Source: an uncultured Oscillospiraceae bacterium (lineage in GTDB: Bacteria; Bacillota; Clostridia; Oscillospirales; Oscillospiraceae). From it: a DNA stretch of 29,454 bases. Under the pieces are notes generated by a model. The model was given only the letters and a program-made list of their open reading frames with translations. It was not told the DNA's origin and did no database searches. This document shows, in pieces, positions 1-6,420 of the stretch. The stretch lies in NCBI GenBank assembly GCA_934645175.1, contig CAKUDE010000031.1:1-29454 (forward strand), read 5' to 3'. Both the position numbers and the translations under genes were made by a program. How positions within the stretch are numbered: the first letter of the stretch is position 1; every line of letters begins with the position of its first letter.

Positions 1-60
1 GCTTCGCTGACAGCCCCCCTTGCCACAAGGGGAGCCTTAACGGAGTGGCAATCTCGTGCC
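1..60. repeat. edge fragment of a dispersed palindromic repeat
   Basis: This stretch contains a perfect 7-bp hairpin, CCCCTTG/CAAGGGG (16-32). The 12-mer GGCAATCTCGTG at 47-58 is the exact reverse complement of 2022-2033, inside the better-preserved palindromic element further right. It is probably the cut end of a related intergenic repeat upstream of the pilin-like gene. The left boundary lies outside the window. Confidence 0.4.
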
Positions 61-73
61 CAATCATCTCGGG

Positions 74-97
74 TTTCTCACGCTTCGGCGTGTGAAA
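74..97 (+). other. hairpin with TTCG loop upstream of the pilin-like gene
   Basis: Ten-base arms (74-83 and 88-97) pair with one mismatch around a TTCG tetraloop, about 30 bases before the pilin-like start codon. No T-run follows, so it is not a good intrinsic terminator. It could be a 5'-UTR stability element or part of the neighbouring repeat. An AAGGAGAG ribosome binding site follows at 111-118. Confidence 0.35.
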
Positions 98-126
98 TAC
101 ATATTTTAATAAGGAGAGCAAACACA

Positions 127-1023
127 ATGAAAACCCAAAACAAAAAGGGCTTTACCATCGTTGAGTTGGTTATCGTCATCGCGGTTATCGCAATTCTTGC
201 GGCGGTGCTGATTCCGACATTTGCAAATCTTATCCAGAAAGCAAATCTTTCGAGCGATCAGGTTGCGGTCAGAAACATGAATACCGCGCTGAAGGCAAGT
301 GAAGTAGACGGCAAACCGCAGAATCTGTACGATGTAAGACAGGTATTGGTTGCAAACGGGTTCAATGCAGACAAAAACATGATCCCGGTAACGAAGGGCT
401 ATTCGTTCCTCTGGAACTCCGAAAAGAACGAAATGATGCTGGTTGACGAGAATGACACTGTTGTTTACCCGGAAGATTGCAAGGGAACAACCCTTAATAA
501 AACATCAATGATTGATATCAGCTTCCCTACAGCAAAAGTTACCGATACAGGTGCGAAAGAGGTTGATGCTGAGGCTTTTGGCGGTGGTAATGAAGAAACG
601 ATCTCTCTTGACTGTTCTTTCAGCTTTGAGGCTACTGAGGACGGGGCAAAGTCTGATTATGCAGACTGGAGAACCGACTGGGTTGTATCCTTTGATAAAG
701 ACATCAATGTAACTGCGGCAGGTCAGACTTATCTTGCGGGTCAGTATGCACATAACAGTGCTAAGTGGGTGAAGTTTGACCCTTATAGCCTGGGTATGAC
801 CACTGTTCCCGCCGGTCAGAGAATAGAGCTCGTAAAAAGCATGTTTAATGGACAATATGTCTTTGATTATACAGACATTTGCGAAACTGTGAAGCTGTTC
901 AACTGCGGCGCATATGATGACGGCACAAACGCAGGAACCACTATGACCGTGGAGCTGTGCCTGTTCAACCCCGATAACAGCGGTGATTATATCGTCGTTT
1001 TTGCATATCGCTACACATTCTGA
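127..1023 (+). CDS. type IV pilin-like protein with prepilin N-terminal methylation domain
   Basis: The 298-residue product starts with a short basic leader and the class III signal motif GFTIVE (residues 8-13). Predicted cleavage is after Gly8, leaving Phe as residue 1 and Glu as residue 5 of the mature protein. A hydrophobic helix follows (about 14-31, ending AAVLIPTF), as in type IV pilins and pseudopilins. Such proteins are processed by a prepilin peptidase and assembled into a surface or secretion pilus. The rest has no domain I recognise; it is rich in Asp, Thr, Gly and aromatic residues, as expected of an exported beta-rich head. No pilus ATPase, peptidase or platform gene is in the window, so it is an orphan here. 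The coding sequence is visibly more AT-rich than its neighbours and sits between repeat copies, which suggests acquisition. The start is well placed behind AAGGAGAG. The pilin-like N-terminus is firm; the specific function is unknown. Confidence 0.85.
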   Translation: MKTQNKKGFTIVELVIVIAVIAILAAVLIPTFANLIQKANLSSDQVAVRNMNTALKASEVDGKPQNLYDVRQVLVANGFNADKNMIPVTKGYSFLWNSEKNEMMLVDENDTVVYPEDCKGTTLNKTSMIDISFPTAKVTDTGAKEVDAEAFGGGNEETISLDCSFSFEATEDGAKSDYADWRTDWVVSFDKDINVTAAGQTYLAGQYAHNSAKWVKFDPYSLGMTTVPAGQRIELVKSMFNGQYVFDYTDICETVKLFNCGAYDDGTNAGTTMTVELCLFNPDNSGDYIVVFAYRYTF

Positions 1024-1038
1024 TTTGAAGTGCCGATA

Positions 1039-1082
1039 GAGATTGCCACGGGCGGCAAAGCCGCCCTCGCAATGACATATCG
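1039..1082. repeat. dispersed repeat, copy 1
   Basis: This 44-base block is identical to 2025-2068. It contains the self-complementary core GGGCGGC-AAA-GCCGCCC and ends in CCTCGCAATGACATATCG. It lies 16 bases after the pilin-like stop codon, so it could also act as a 3'-end hairpin for that transcript, although no T-run follows. Confidence 0.8.
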
Positions 1083-1157
1083 TTCTCACTTTCCGCGCAA
1101 TAACACATTCGCCGCGGTGCAATGACAGAACTGCCGCGGCGGTTCGCCGGGTTGTGC

Positions 1158-1186
1158 TTGCATTTTATCCGCGTTTGGTGTATAAT
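1158..1186 (+). promoter_or_regulatory. sigma-A-type promoter for the flavoprotein gene
   Basis: TTGCAT (-35, 1158-1163) and TATAAT (-10, 1181-1186) are separated by 17 bases. The -10 lies 38 bases before the ATG of the flavoprotein gene. Both hexamers are the same as those of the mraZ promoter in this window. Confidence 0.75.
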
Positions 1187-1224
1187 CGGGAAAAAGGGGA
1201 TTGCCCCGGACGGAGGCTTGTTTT

Positions 1225-1845
1225 ATGAAAGTTTTAATGTTAAACGGCAGCGCCAGAGCAAACGGCAATACCCGCGCTGCACTGGAGGAGATCGGCAGGC
1301 AGCTTGCCGCCGAGGGGATCGAATCTGAAATTTTCCAGATGGACGGCGCGCCCGTGCGCGACTGTATCGGCTGCGGGCAGTGCACCGAGCGCGGCTGCGT
1401 GTTCGACGACGATGCGGTGAATGGTTTCCTTGCCAAAGCGCGCGAGGCCGACGGCTTTGTGTTCGGCACGCCCGTGTATTACGCCCACCCCAGCGGAAGA
1501 ATCCTGTCCTTCCTTGACCGCGCGTTCTATGCAGGCAGCGGCGCTTTTGCGTTTAAGCCTGCTGCAGCCGTCGCCGTCGCCCGCCGCGGCGGCACGACAG
1601 CCAGCCTCGATACGCTGAGCAAGTATTTCGGCATCTCGCGGATGCCCGTCGCCGGCTCTACCTACTGGAACATCGCCCACGGCGCAAAGCCCGGCGAAGT
1701 GCGGCTCGACGCCGAAGGAATGCAGACCATGCGCAATCTTGCGCGCAGTCTTGCGTGGATACTCAAGTGCTTCGACGCCGGAAAGGCCGCGGGAATCGCG
1801 CTGCCGGAGACGGAACGCGGCGCACGCACCAATTTCATTCGCTGA
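1225..1845 (+). CDS. NADPH-dependent FMN reductase / iron-sulfur flavoprotein-like protein
   Basis: The 206-residue flavodoxin-fold protein begins MKVLMLNGSARANGNT, the FMN phosphate-binding loop typical of the NADPH-dependent FMN reductase family. A second flavin-contacting segment is GTPVYY (about residues 82-87). Between them Cys47, Cys50, Cys53 and Cys58 form a CX2CX2CX4C pattern, resembling the compact cysteine motif that binds [4Fe-4S] in archaeal iron-sulfur flavoprotein (Isf). By family it should move electrons between a reduced cofactor or ferredoxin and an unknown acceptor in the cytoplasm. ATG 1225 is preferred over the in-frame TTG at 1201 because CGGAGG (1211-1216) is correctly spaced from it. 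The gene is monocistronic, with its own promoter and a strong terminator. The flavoprotein family is secure; cluster binding is inferred from cysteine spacing. Confidence 0.85.
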   Translation: MKVLMLNGSARANGNTRAALEEIGRQLAAEGIESEIFQMDGAPVRDCIGCGQCTERGCVFDDDAVNGFLAKAREADGFVFGTPVYYAHPSGRILSFLDRAFYAGSGAFAFKPAAAVAVARRGGTTASLDTLSKYFGISRMPVAGSTYWNIAHGAKPGEVRLDAEGMQTMRNLARSLAWILKCFDAGKAAGIALPETERGARTNFIR

Positions 1846-1853
1846 ATACCGCG

Positions 1854-1882
1854 CCGCCCTCCCGTATGGGAGGGCGGCTTTT
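1854..1882 (+). terminator. intrinsic terminator after the flavoprotein gene
   Basis: Perfect 10-bp arms CCGCCCTCCC (1854-1863) and GGGAGGGCGG (1868-1877) enclose a GTAT loop and are followed by CTTTT. The hairpin begins 8 bases after the stop codon. Confidence 0.85.
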
Positions 1883-1927
1883 GCCCGGCTCCGTTCCTGC
1901 GGGGAGTGAAGCGGCGCCCTTCACCGT

Positions 1928-1960
1928 GTCATTGCGAGGAGGGCGCAAGCCCGACGTGGC
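1928..1960. repeat. partial copy of the dispersed repeat arm
   Basis: GTCATTGCGAGGAG at 1928-1941 is repeated exactly at 1974-1987, the left arm of the palindromic element. The following bases diverge (GGCGCAAGCCCGACGTGGCA against GCGAAGCGACGCGGCA) but keep a similar layout. It looks like a decayed or nested arm copy next to the intact palindrome. Confidence 0.55.
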
Positions 1961-1972
1961 ACGTCCGTTATT

Positions 1973-2063
1973 TGTCATTGCGAGGAGCGAAGCGACGCGG
2001 CAATCTAAATGCGTGACTTTACACGAGATTGCCACGGGCGGCAAAGCCGCCCTCGCAATGACA
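1973..2063. repeat. MITE-like palindromic repeat element
   Basis: This 91-base element has perfect 13-bp inverted ends, TGTCATTGCGAGG (1973-1985) and CCTCGCAATGACA (2051-2063). Inside them is a second inverted pair, GGCAATCT (1999-2006) and AGATTGCC (2026-2033). Its right half (2025-2068) is identical to 1039-1082. No open reading frame of note is inside, so any movement would need a transposase in trans. The arrangement fits a small non-autonomous repeat of the kind scattered between genes in many Firmicutes genomes. Confidence 0.7.
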
Positions 2064-2121
2064 TATCGCTCCTGCTGACCTCAAAATGCCGTAATTTCAG
2101 CGCAGCGGCGCATCCTACTTT

Positions 2122-2847
2122 TTAGCAAACGAGCGTCCCGGGAGCTTCCGTGAAGCTGGAGCGCACTTCTATGACGACTCCGTGCCGCTTCGCCAGCTCC
2201 ACGCAGCGGTCGTGCAGCACCTTTGCGCCGTTTTGCGCCATTGTGTGCATCTCGTCGTATCCGATTTTTTCCAGTTTTACCGCGTTCGGATCCTTTCTGG
2301 GGTCGGCGGTGTAAACGCCGTCCACATCCGTAAAAATGATGCAGCGGTCGGCGTGCAGGAACGCCGACAACGCAACCGCGCTTGTATCCGAGCCGCCGCG
2401 CCCGAGCGTCGTTGTATCGCCGTGCGGGTCGATTCCCTGAAAACCGGCGATGAGGACGATACGGCCCTTTGCGAGCTCGCGCTCGATGCGGTCGCTTGCC
2501 AGCCCGATCACGCGGGCGTTTCCGTGAACGGCGTCGGTCAGCAGACCCGCCTGTGCACCGCTCAGACTTACGGCTTCATACCCCAGCCGTCGCAGTGCCA
2601 GCGCGCACAGGCTTACGGAGCAGAGCTCGCCCGTAGACAGCAGCGCGTCGAGCTCCCGACCGTCGCAATCGGGATCGATCTGCCGCGCCTGCGCCAACAG
2701 CGCGTCCGTTGCACCCGCGCGTGCGGACAGAACGCCGACAACCTCGTGCCCGGCTGCGCAGTCTGCGGCAAGCCGCCGCGCCGCGGCGTAAAGCCGCTCG
2801 GCGTCTGCGACGGAGCTTCCGCCGAATTTTTCGACATAGCGTGCCAA
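2122..2847 (-). CDS. aspartokinase, catalytic domain only (no ACT domains)
   Basis: Aspartokinase phosphorylates aspartate with ATP, the first step towards lysine, diaminopimelate, threonine and methionine. The 241-residue product carries the amino acid kinase signature: KFGGSS (7-12), SARAGATD (41-48), LSTGE (70-74), [15 protein letters not shown] (143-157), [12 protein letters not shown] (173-184) and the closing VRSSF/PGTL segment (228-239). That segment normally leads into two regulatory ACT domains; here the protein stops two residues later. Typical monofunctional enzymes are about 400 residues. No ACT coding sequence follows, since downstream DNA is repeat sequence. I start at the TTG at 2847 because an AAGGAGGGG site precedes it; an in-frame ATG at 2901 has no such site. 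A kinase without ACT domains would be expected to escape direct feedback inhibition, or to need a separate regulatory subunit. This is a natural short form or a 3'-truncated gene. Confidence 0.85.
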   Translation of the reverse strand: MARYVEKFGGSSVADAERLYAAARRLAADCAAGHEVVGVLSARAGATDALLAQARQIDPDCDGRELDALLSTGELCSVSLCALALRRLGYEAVSLSGAQAGLLTDAVHGNARVIGLASDRIERELAKGRIVLIAGFQGIDPHGDTTTLGRGGSDTSAVALSAFLHADRCIIFTDVDGVYTADPRKDPNAVKLEKIGYDEMHTMAQNGAKVLHDRCVELAKRHGVVIEVRSSFTEAPGTLVC

Positions 2848-2899
2848 AAAATCCCCTCCTTTCTGACACAATCTATGCCGCGCGATGCCGAAACGACAC

Positions 2900-2935
2900 A
2901 AAAATGACCGCCCTCCCGACGAATCGGAAGGACGG
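2900..2935 (-). terminator. intrinsic terminator, possibly an attenuator before aspartokinase
   Basis: Read on the minus strand, 12-base arms (2935-2924 and 2919-2908) pair with two G-U pairs around a UUCG tetraloop. A U-rich run (complement of 2900-2905) follows. It lies 86 bases past the permease stop codon and 53 bases before the aspartokinase start. It may simply end the permease transcript. Because a promoter-like sequence sits just upstream at 2976-2984, it could instead act in the aspartokinase leader. Confidence 0.7.
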
Positions 2936-2975
2936 CGATTGGGATGATTGCCCGCGTGGGGTAAGCTGTGCCTCT

Positions 2976-2984
2976 ATGATAGCA
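2976..2984 (-). promoter_or_regulatory. extended -10 promoter-like element upstream of aspartokinase
   Basis: On the minus strand the sequence reads TG-C-TATCAT, an extended -10 element, with no good -35 at the usual distance. It lies between the permease stop codon and the terminator at 2908-2935. If active it would produce a leader of about 120 bases before the aspartokinase start. Confidence 0.4.
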
Positions 2985-3020
2985 TACCCGATGTGCGAAA
3001 TACGTCGGAATGTCTGACGG

Positions 3021-3920
3021 TCAGAAAACAATTCCGACGAAAATGCCGGCAATGACGCTCAGAAGATAGAGCGTCGCGATAATTGCGAGGTTTTCGCGCC
3101 AGTTTCGGTTTGTGCGCAGCAGCACCAGCAGGCCGATACCGGCGTTGCTCAGCAGCCCGGCAAACAGTCCACCGAGGCCGATGACGCCGCCCAGATAGGA
3201 CTCGGTGAGTACGACCGAGACGGAGCAGTTTGGAATCAGTCCGAACAGTGCCAGAATCGGTGCGCCGAATACGGGGTGGCTGAGGAACGTGCCGGACAGC
3301 CGCTCGATCCCGACGGCGGAAAACAGCAGATTCAGCGCAATGTTGACCGCGATGAGCATGACGGCGATTTTCAGCGTGTGCTTCAGAGCGGCGAGGAAAA
3401 CGCTGCCCTCCTCCTCGTCGCAGTCGCAATGCTCACGGCTGCAAAAGCTGTGAATGTCTTTATCCCTCCGCAGGAAGCGGCCGAGCGTCGCATCCGCAAG
3501 ATAACCCAGCACGATGCCGAGTGCGGCCTTGCCGGCGACAATAAGCGCGATTTTTCCGACGCTTATGCCGCCGCCGCTGCGCAGCGAAGCGAGCAGAATG
3601 GGGAGCATCTCGTCCGATGTGGCGAAAAACACGGCCAGCATCGTGCCGACGGAGATCGAGCCGGTGGAGAACAGCGTTGCCGCTGCACCGGAGATGCCGC
3701 ACTGCGGGATTGTGCCGAGTAAAGCGCCCAGTGCGGGGCCGGCTCTGCGCGAATAGCCGTGCAGGATGGATTCATTGAATTTCCGGCTGCGCTCCAGCAG
3801 CTCCATCAGAAAATACGCCAGAAAAAGCACCGGGATGCTCCACAGACCGTCAACAAGACCGTCCAGAACGGTATGCCACAGGCCGCCGGCGTCCGTATGC
3901 GCATGAAGAAACAGAGTCAT
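3021..3920 (-). CDS. putative 10-TM metal exporter (ArsP_2 / putative manganese transporter family)
   Basis: This 299-residue integral membrane protein has an internal duplication. Each half contains a conserved IP-x-C motif next to a Ser/Gly-rich helix: IPQCG (71-75) followed by FSTGSISVGTM, and IPNCS (229-233) followed by LTESYLGGVIGLGG. This layout matches the putative 10-TM heavy-metal exporter family (Pfam ArsP_2, often annotated as a manganese transporter), which is expected to move a metal or metalloid across the cytoplasmic membrane. A His/Cys/acidic linker (His157, Cys160, His164, Cys165, Cys167, then DEEE) joins the halves and could bind metal. The His-containing N-terminus (LHAHTD) is another possible ligand site. 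An AAGGAGA ribosome binding site supports the ATG at 3920. The gene is monocistronic. Family assignment is fairly sure; the transported ion is not determined. Confidence 0.8.
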   Translation of the reverse strand: MTLFLHAHTDAGGLWHTVLDGLVDGLWSIPVLFLAYFLMELLERSRKFNESILHGYSRRAGPALGALLGTIPQCGISGAAATLFSTGSISVGTMLAVFFATSDEMLPILLASLRSGGGISVGKIALIVAGKAALGIVLGYLADATLGRFLRRDKDIHSFCSREHCDCDEEEGSVFLAALKHTLKIAVMLIAVNIALNLLFSAVGIERLSGTFLSHPVFGAPILALFGLIPNCSVSVVLTESYLGGVIGLGGLFAGLLSNAGIGLLVLLRTNRNWRENLAIIATLYLLSVIAGIFVGIVF

Positions 3921-3952
3921 AGGTCAATCTCCTTCGATCGTTTGCCGAAACT

Positions 3953-3980
3953 ATTATAGCTTGTCCTGTGAAAAATGCAA
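3953..3980 (-). promoter_or_regulatory. promoter of the metal-exporter gene
   Basis: On the minus strand TTGCAT (3980-3975) and TATAAT (3958-3953) are 16 bases apart. The -10 lies 33 bases from the start codon. This promoter is divergent from the exonuclease promoter at 4022-4050. Confidence 0.65.
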
Positions 3981-4021
3981 CAAATTACGGGTAAAAAAAT
4001 TACCGTACGGGTGAATTCGTG

Positions 4022-4050
4022 TTGCCAAGGACAATGATTTGTGTTAAAAT
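4022..4050 (+). promoter_or_regulatory. promoter of the exonuclease-mutY operon
   Basis: TTGCCA (4022-4027) and TAAAAT (4045-4050) are 17 bases apart, 45 bases before the TTG start of the exonuclease gene. Confidence 0.7.
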
Positions 4051-4094
4051 AGCCGGGAGATTATCATTCGAGCCGAGAAAGAAGAGGAATTTGC

Positions 4095-5072
4095 TTGCAG
4101 TACATTGTATTGGATTTGGAATGGAACCAACCATGGCCCGGTTCCTATGCGGCAAAGCGGGTGCTTCCCGTGGAGATACACGGGGAGATTATTCAGATCG
4201 GCGCCGTGCGTCTGCTGGAGGACGGTACCGTTGCCGACGAATTTCAGGTGCTGGTACGCCCGAAGTATTATAAAAAACTGAACAGCCGCGTTTCCAAGCT
4301 GACCGGACTTCGGGATTCAACTTTGCGCGATGAGGGCCTGTCCTTCCCCGAAGCGCTGGCGCGCTTCCGCGAATGGATCGCCGGAGAATGCATCTTCCTG
4401 ACGTGGGGCTTTGACGACATAACGATTCTGGAGGACAATATTCTCCTGCATGACGACGAACCGGACTGGATCCACAATTGGTATAACGTACAGATGATAT
4501 TCAACGCGCAGACAGGATGCGGCACCTCGCAAAAATCGCTTTCCAGCGCGATGGAGCTGATCGGCATTGAGCCGAGCCGCCCCGCGCACGATGCGCTCGG
4601 CGACGCATACCATACGGCGCTGATTTGTGCGCGTCTGGATCTGAAGCGCGGTGTGGAGGAATACGGACGTGCGCTGCGCAGCCATGTCGACGGCTTTCAC
4701 GGCAATCCGCCTGCGGGCTGTATCAGTCGTTCCGTTTTTCACGGATATGAGGACAAGAACGTCGCCATGACGGCGATGAGCAAGCTCAAAAACTTCTGCC
4801 CGCAGTGCGGGCGCGAGATGCCGAACGGAAATTGGCTGCCGCAGGAGGGCAGGCGCTATATGACGATGGCGACCTGCCCGGAACACGGACGCTACCTGAT
4901 CCGCATACGGCTGCAAAAGGATACCGACGGCACCATGCGCGTCAGTCGCCTGGTTTATGAGGGCGCGTCGGACGCGGCGCGGAAGTTCGACGAGCTTTCT
5001 GCGGCAAAGCGCAGCGCACGCCGTCGCAGACGCCGTAAGTCCGCATCACAGAAGCCACAGAGCGAAGCATGA
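4095..5072 (+). CDS. DEDDh 3'-5' exonuclease with C-terminal zinc-ribbon-like segment
   Basis: This 325-residue protein begins with an RNase T/DnaQ-type exonuclease fold. Motif I is LDLEW (Asp7, Glu9), motif II is an Asp pair near 107-108 (WGFDD), and motif III is AHDALGDAYHT with His165 and Asp170, the two-metal DEDDh active site. It would remove nucleotides from 3' ends of DNA or RNA in the cytoplasm; it resembles the KapD/sporulation-inhibitor-type branch rather than polymerase proofreading subunits. After about residue 230 a Cys235-x2-Cys238 and Cys261-x2-His264 arrangement suggests a zinc ribbon for nucleic-acid or protein binding. The C-terminus is strongly basic (Arg/Lys-rich). Translation starts at TTG, supported by the purine-rich AAGAAGAGGAA just upstream. 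The stop overlaps the mutY start by four bases (ATGA), so the two are translationally coupled. Confidence 0.85.
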   Translation: MQYIVLDLEWNQPWPGSYAAKRVLPVEIHGEIIQIGAVRLLEDGTVADEFQVLVRPKYYKKLNSRVSKLTGLRDSTLRDEGLSFPEALARFREWIAGECIFLTWGFDDITILEDNILLHDDEPDWIHNWYNVQMIFNAQTGCGTSQKSLSSAMELIGIEPSRPAHDALGDAYHTALICARLDLKRGVEEYGRALRSHVDGFHGNPPAGCISRSVFHGYEDKNVAMTAMSKLKNFCPQCGREMPNGNWLPQEGRRYMTMATCPEHGRYLIRIRLQKDTDGTMRVSRLVYEGASDAARKFDELSAAKRSARRRRRRKSASQKPQSEA

Positions 5073-6124
5073 CGCTGACTCTTTCACCGGAGCTTTGCGA
5101 CAGATTGCTGCCGTGGTTTGCCGAACATCGGAGAGACCTGCCGTGGCGGCGTGACCGCGAGCCGTACCATGTCTGGATTTCGGAGATTATGCTCCAGCAA
5201 ACGCGCGTTGAGGCGGTCAAGGGCTATTATGAGCGCTTTCTGCGCGAGCTTCCGGACGTCCGGACACTGGCCGAGGCGCCGGAGGAGCAGCTCCTGCGCC
5301 TTTGGGAGGGACTCGGCTATTATTCTCGTGTGCGCAATCTGCAAAGGGCGGCGAAGCAGATCGTTTCTGCGGGCGCTTTCCCGAACGATTATACCGCGCT
5401 GCTTGCCCTGCCCGGTGTCGGACGTTACACTGCCGGGGCGATTGCTTCGATCTGCTATGAGCTGCCGACGCCGGCCGTGGACGGGAATGTTTTGCGTGTT
5501 GTTTCACGCCTGCTGGCGCTTGGTGCGCCGGTGACGGACGAGGCGGTTCGCCGTGCCGTCGAAGCCGCGCTTACACGGATCTATCCCGCCGGACGCTGCG
5601 GCGATTTTACACAGGCGTTGATGGAGCTGGGCGCGACGGTCTGCATTCCGAACGGTGAGCCTCTCTGCGATGCTTGCCCGATTGCGGCGTTGTGCCGTGC
5701 CCGCGCGGGCGGGACGCAACGGCAATACCCCAAAAAAGCAGAAAAAAAACCGCGCCGTGTGGAAAGGCGCACGGTATTTGTCCTTCTGCGGGAGGGAAGC
5801 GTTGCCGTCTGCAGGAGGCCGGAGCGCGGTTTGCTGGCCGGACTGTGGCAGCTTCCGGACGTTCTCGGCGAGCAGGATACGCCGCAGGCGATTGCGCAGG
5901 CCGAAAGCTGGCATGTGCATCCGACAGGCATTGAAAAACGTGTGCGGCGCGACCATATTTTTACACATATCCGTTGGGAAATGACGGCGTACTACCTGCC
6001 CTGTACGGAACAGGGAGAATTCGTCTGGTTTTCTGCGGAGGAGCTGGCAAGAGGCGTCGGGCTTCCGACGGCCTACCGGCAATTTTTAACCGATCTCATT
6101 TCAGGAGGAACAGAAAATGGATAA
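5069..6124 (+). CDS. mutY: A/G-specific adenine DNA glycosylase
   Basis: MutY excises adenine mispaired with 8-oxoguanine, preventing G-to-T transversions. The 351-residue protein shows the expected order: the WISEIMLQQT motif with catalytic Glu39, the helix-hairpin-helix LPGVGRYTAGAI (114-125), catalytic Asp138 in VDGNV, and four [4Fe-4S] ligands Cys192, Cys200, Cys203 and Cys209. The first cysteine spacing is seven residues rather than the six familiar from E. coli. The C-terminal third (about 230-345) is a Nudix-like domain of the type that reads 8-oxoG. Length is normal for the family. It overlaps the upstream exonuclease by four bases and the downstream DUF1292 gene by eight, so the three form one tight unit. 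Confidence 0.97.
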   Translation: MTLTLSPELCDRLLPWFAEHRRDLPWRRDREPYHVWISEIMLQQTRVEAVKGYYERFLRELPDVRTLAEAPEEQLLRLWEGLGYYSRVRNLQRAAKQIVSAGAFPNDYTALLALPGVGRYTAGAIASICYELPTPAVDGNVLRVVSRLLALGAPVTDEAVRRAVEAALTRIYPAGRCGDFTQALMELGATVCIPNGEPLCDACPIAALCRARAGGTQRQYPKKAEKKPRRVERRTVFVLLREGSVAVCRRPERGLLAGLWQLPDVLGEQDTPQAIAQAESWHVHPTGIEKRVRRDHIFTHIRWEMTAYYLPCTEQGEFVWFSAEELARGVGLPTAYRQFLTDLISGGTENG

Positions 6125-6377
6125 GAACGAATACAGTCAGGACGAGATCATCGGTCTGGAATTTGACGACGGCACTGCTTTCCAGTGCGGTATCATGGGC
6201 GTCTTTGAGCTTGACGGCAAGGAGTATATTGCGCTGGAGGCGCTTGACGATAGCGATGACGTGTACCTCTACGGCTATGTCCCCACGGAGGATGATTTCG
6301 AGCTGGAGGATATCCCCGAGGAGGAATTTGACAAGGTTGCTGCGGAATTCGATCGATTGATGGACGAGCCGCTGTAA
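6117..6377 (+). CDS. DUF1292 domain protein (YrzB-like)
   Basis: This 86-residue, very acidic protein has the DUF1292 pattern: an N-terminal strand region (IIGLEFDDGTAFQCGIMGVFELDGKEYIAL is spread over residues 10-40) followed by an acidic tail rich in Glu and Asp with EDDFELEDI near residues 60-68. The family has no established function; in many Firmicutes it is encoded next to ruvX, here found some 7 kb away instead. The start overlaps the mutY end by eight bases and uses AGGAGGA about six bases upstream, so it is probably cotranscribed with mutY. A hairpin terminator follows. Confidence 0.85.
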   Translation: MDKNEYSQDEIIGLEFDDGTAFQCGIMGVFELDGKEYIALEALDDSDDVYLYGYVPTEDDFELEDIPEEEFDKVAAEFDRLMDEPL

Positions 6378-6390
6378 AAGCAGACAGGGC

Positions 6391-6420
6391 GGGCGCTTGC
6401 ATTTGCAAGCGCCCGATTGT
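6391..6420 (+). terminator. terminator hairpin between convergent genes
   Basis: Perfect 10-bp arms GGGCGCTTGC (6391-6400) and GCAAGCGCCC (6405-6414) with an ATTT loop are followed by GATTGTTATT. The T-run is weak. It lies between the DUF1292 stop and the end of the convergent ssb-like gene and may serve both. Confidence 0.7.

Noticed and set aside
2182..2907. Plus-strand open frame of 241 codons over the aspartokinase gene
   Set aside because: The minus-strand frame carries every aspartokinase motif; the plus frame has none and no ribosome binding site.
2848..3020. Lysine riboswitch or T-box leader upstream of aspartokinase
   Set aside because: The region is too short, and I see neither the conserved L-box core nor a T-box sequence; only a simple hairpin terminator is evident.
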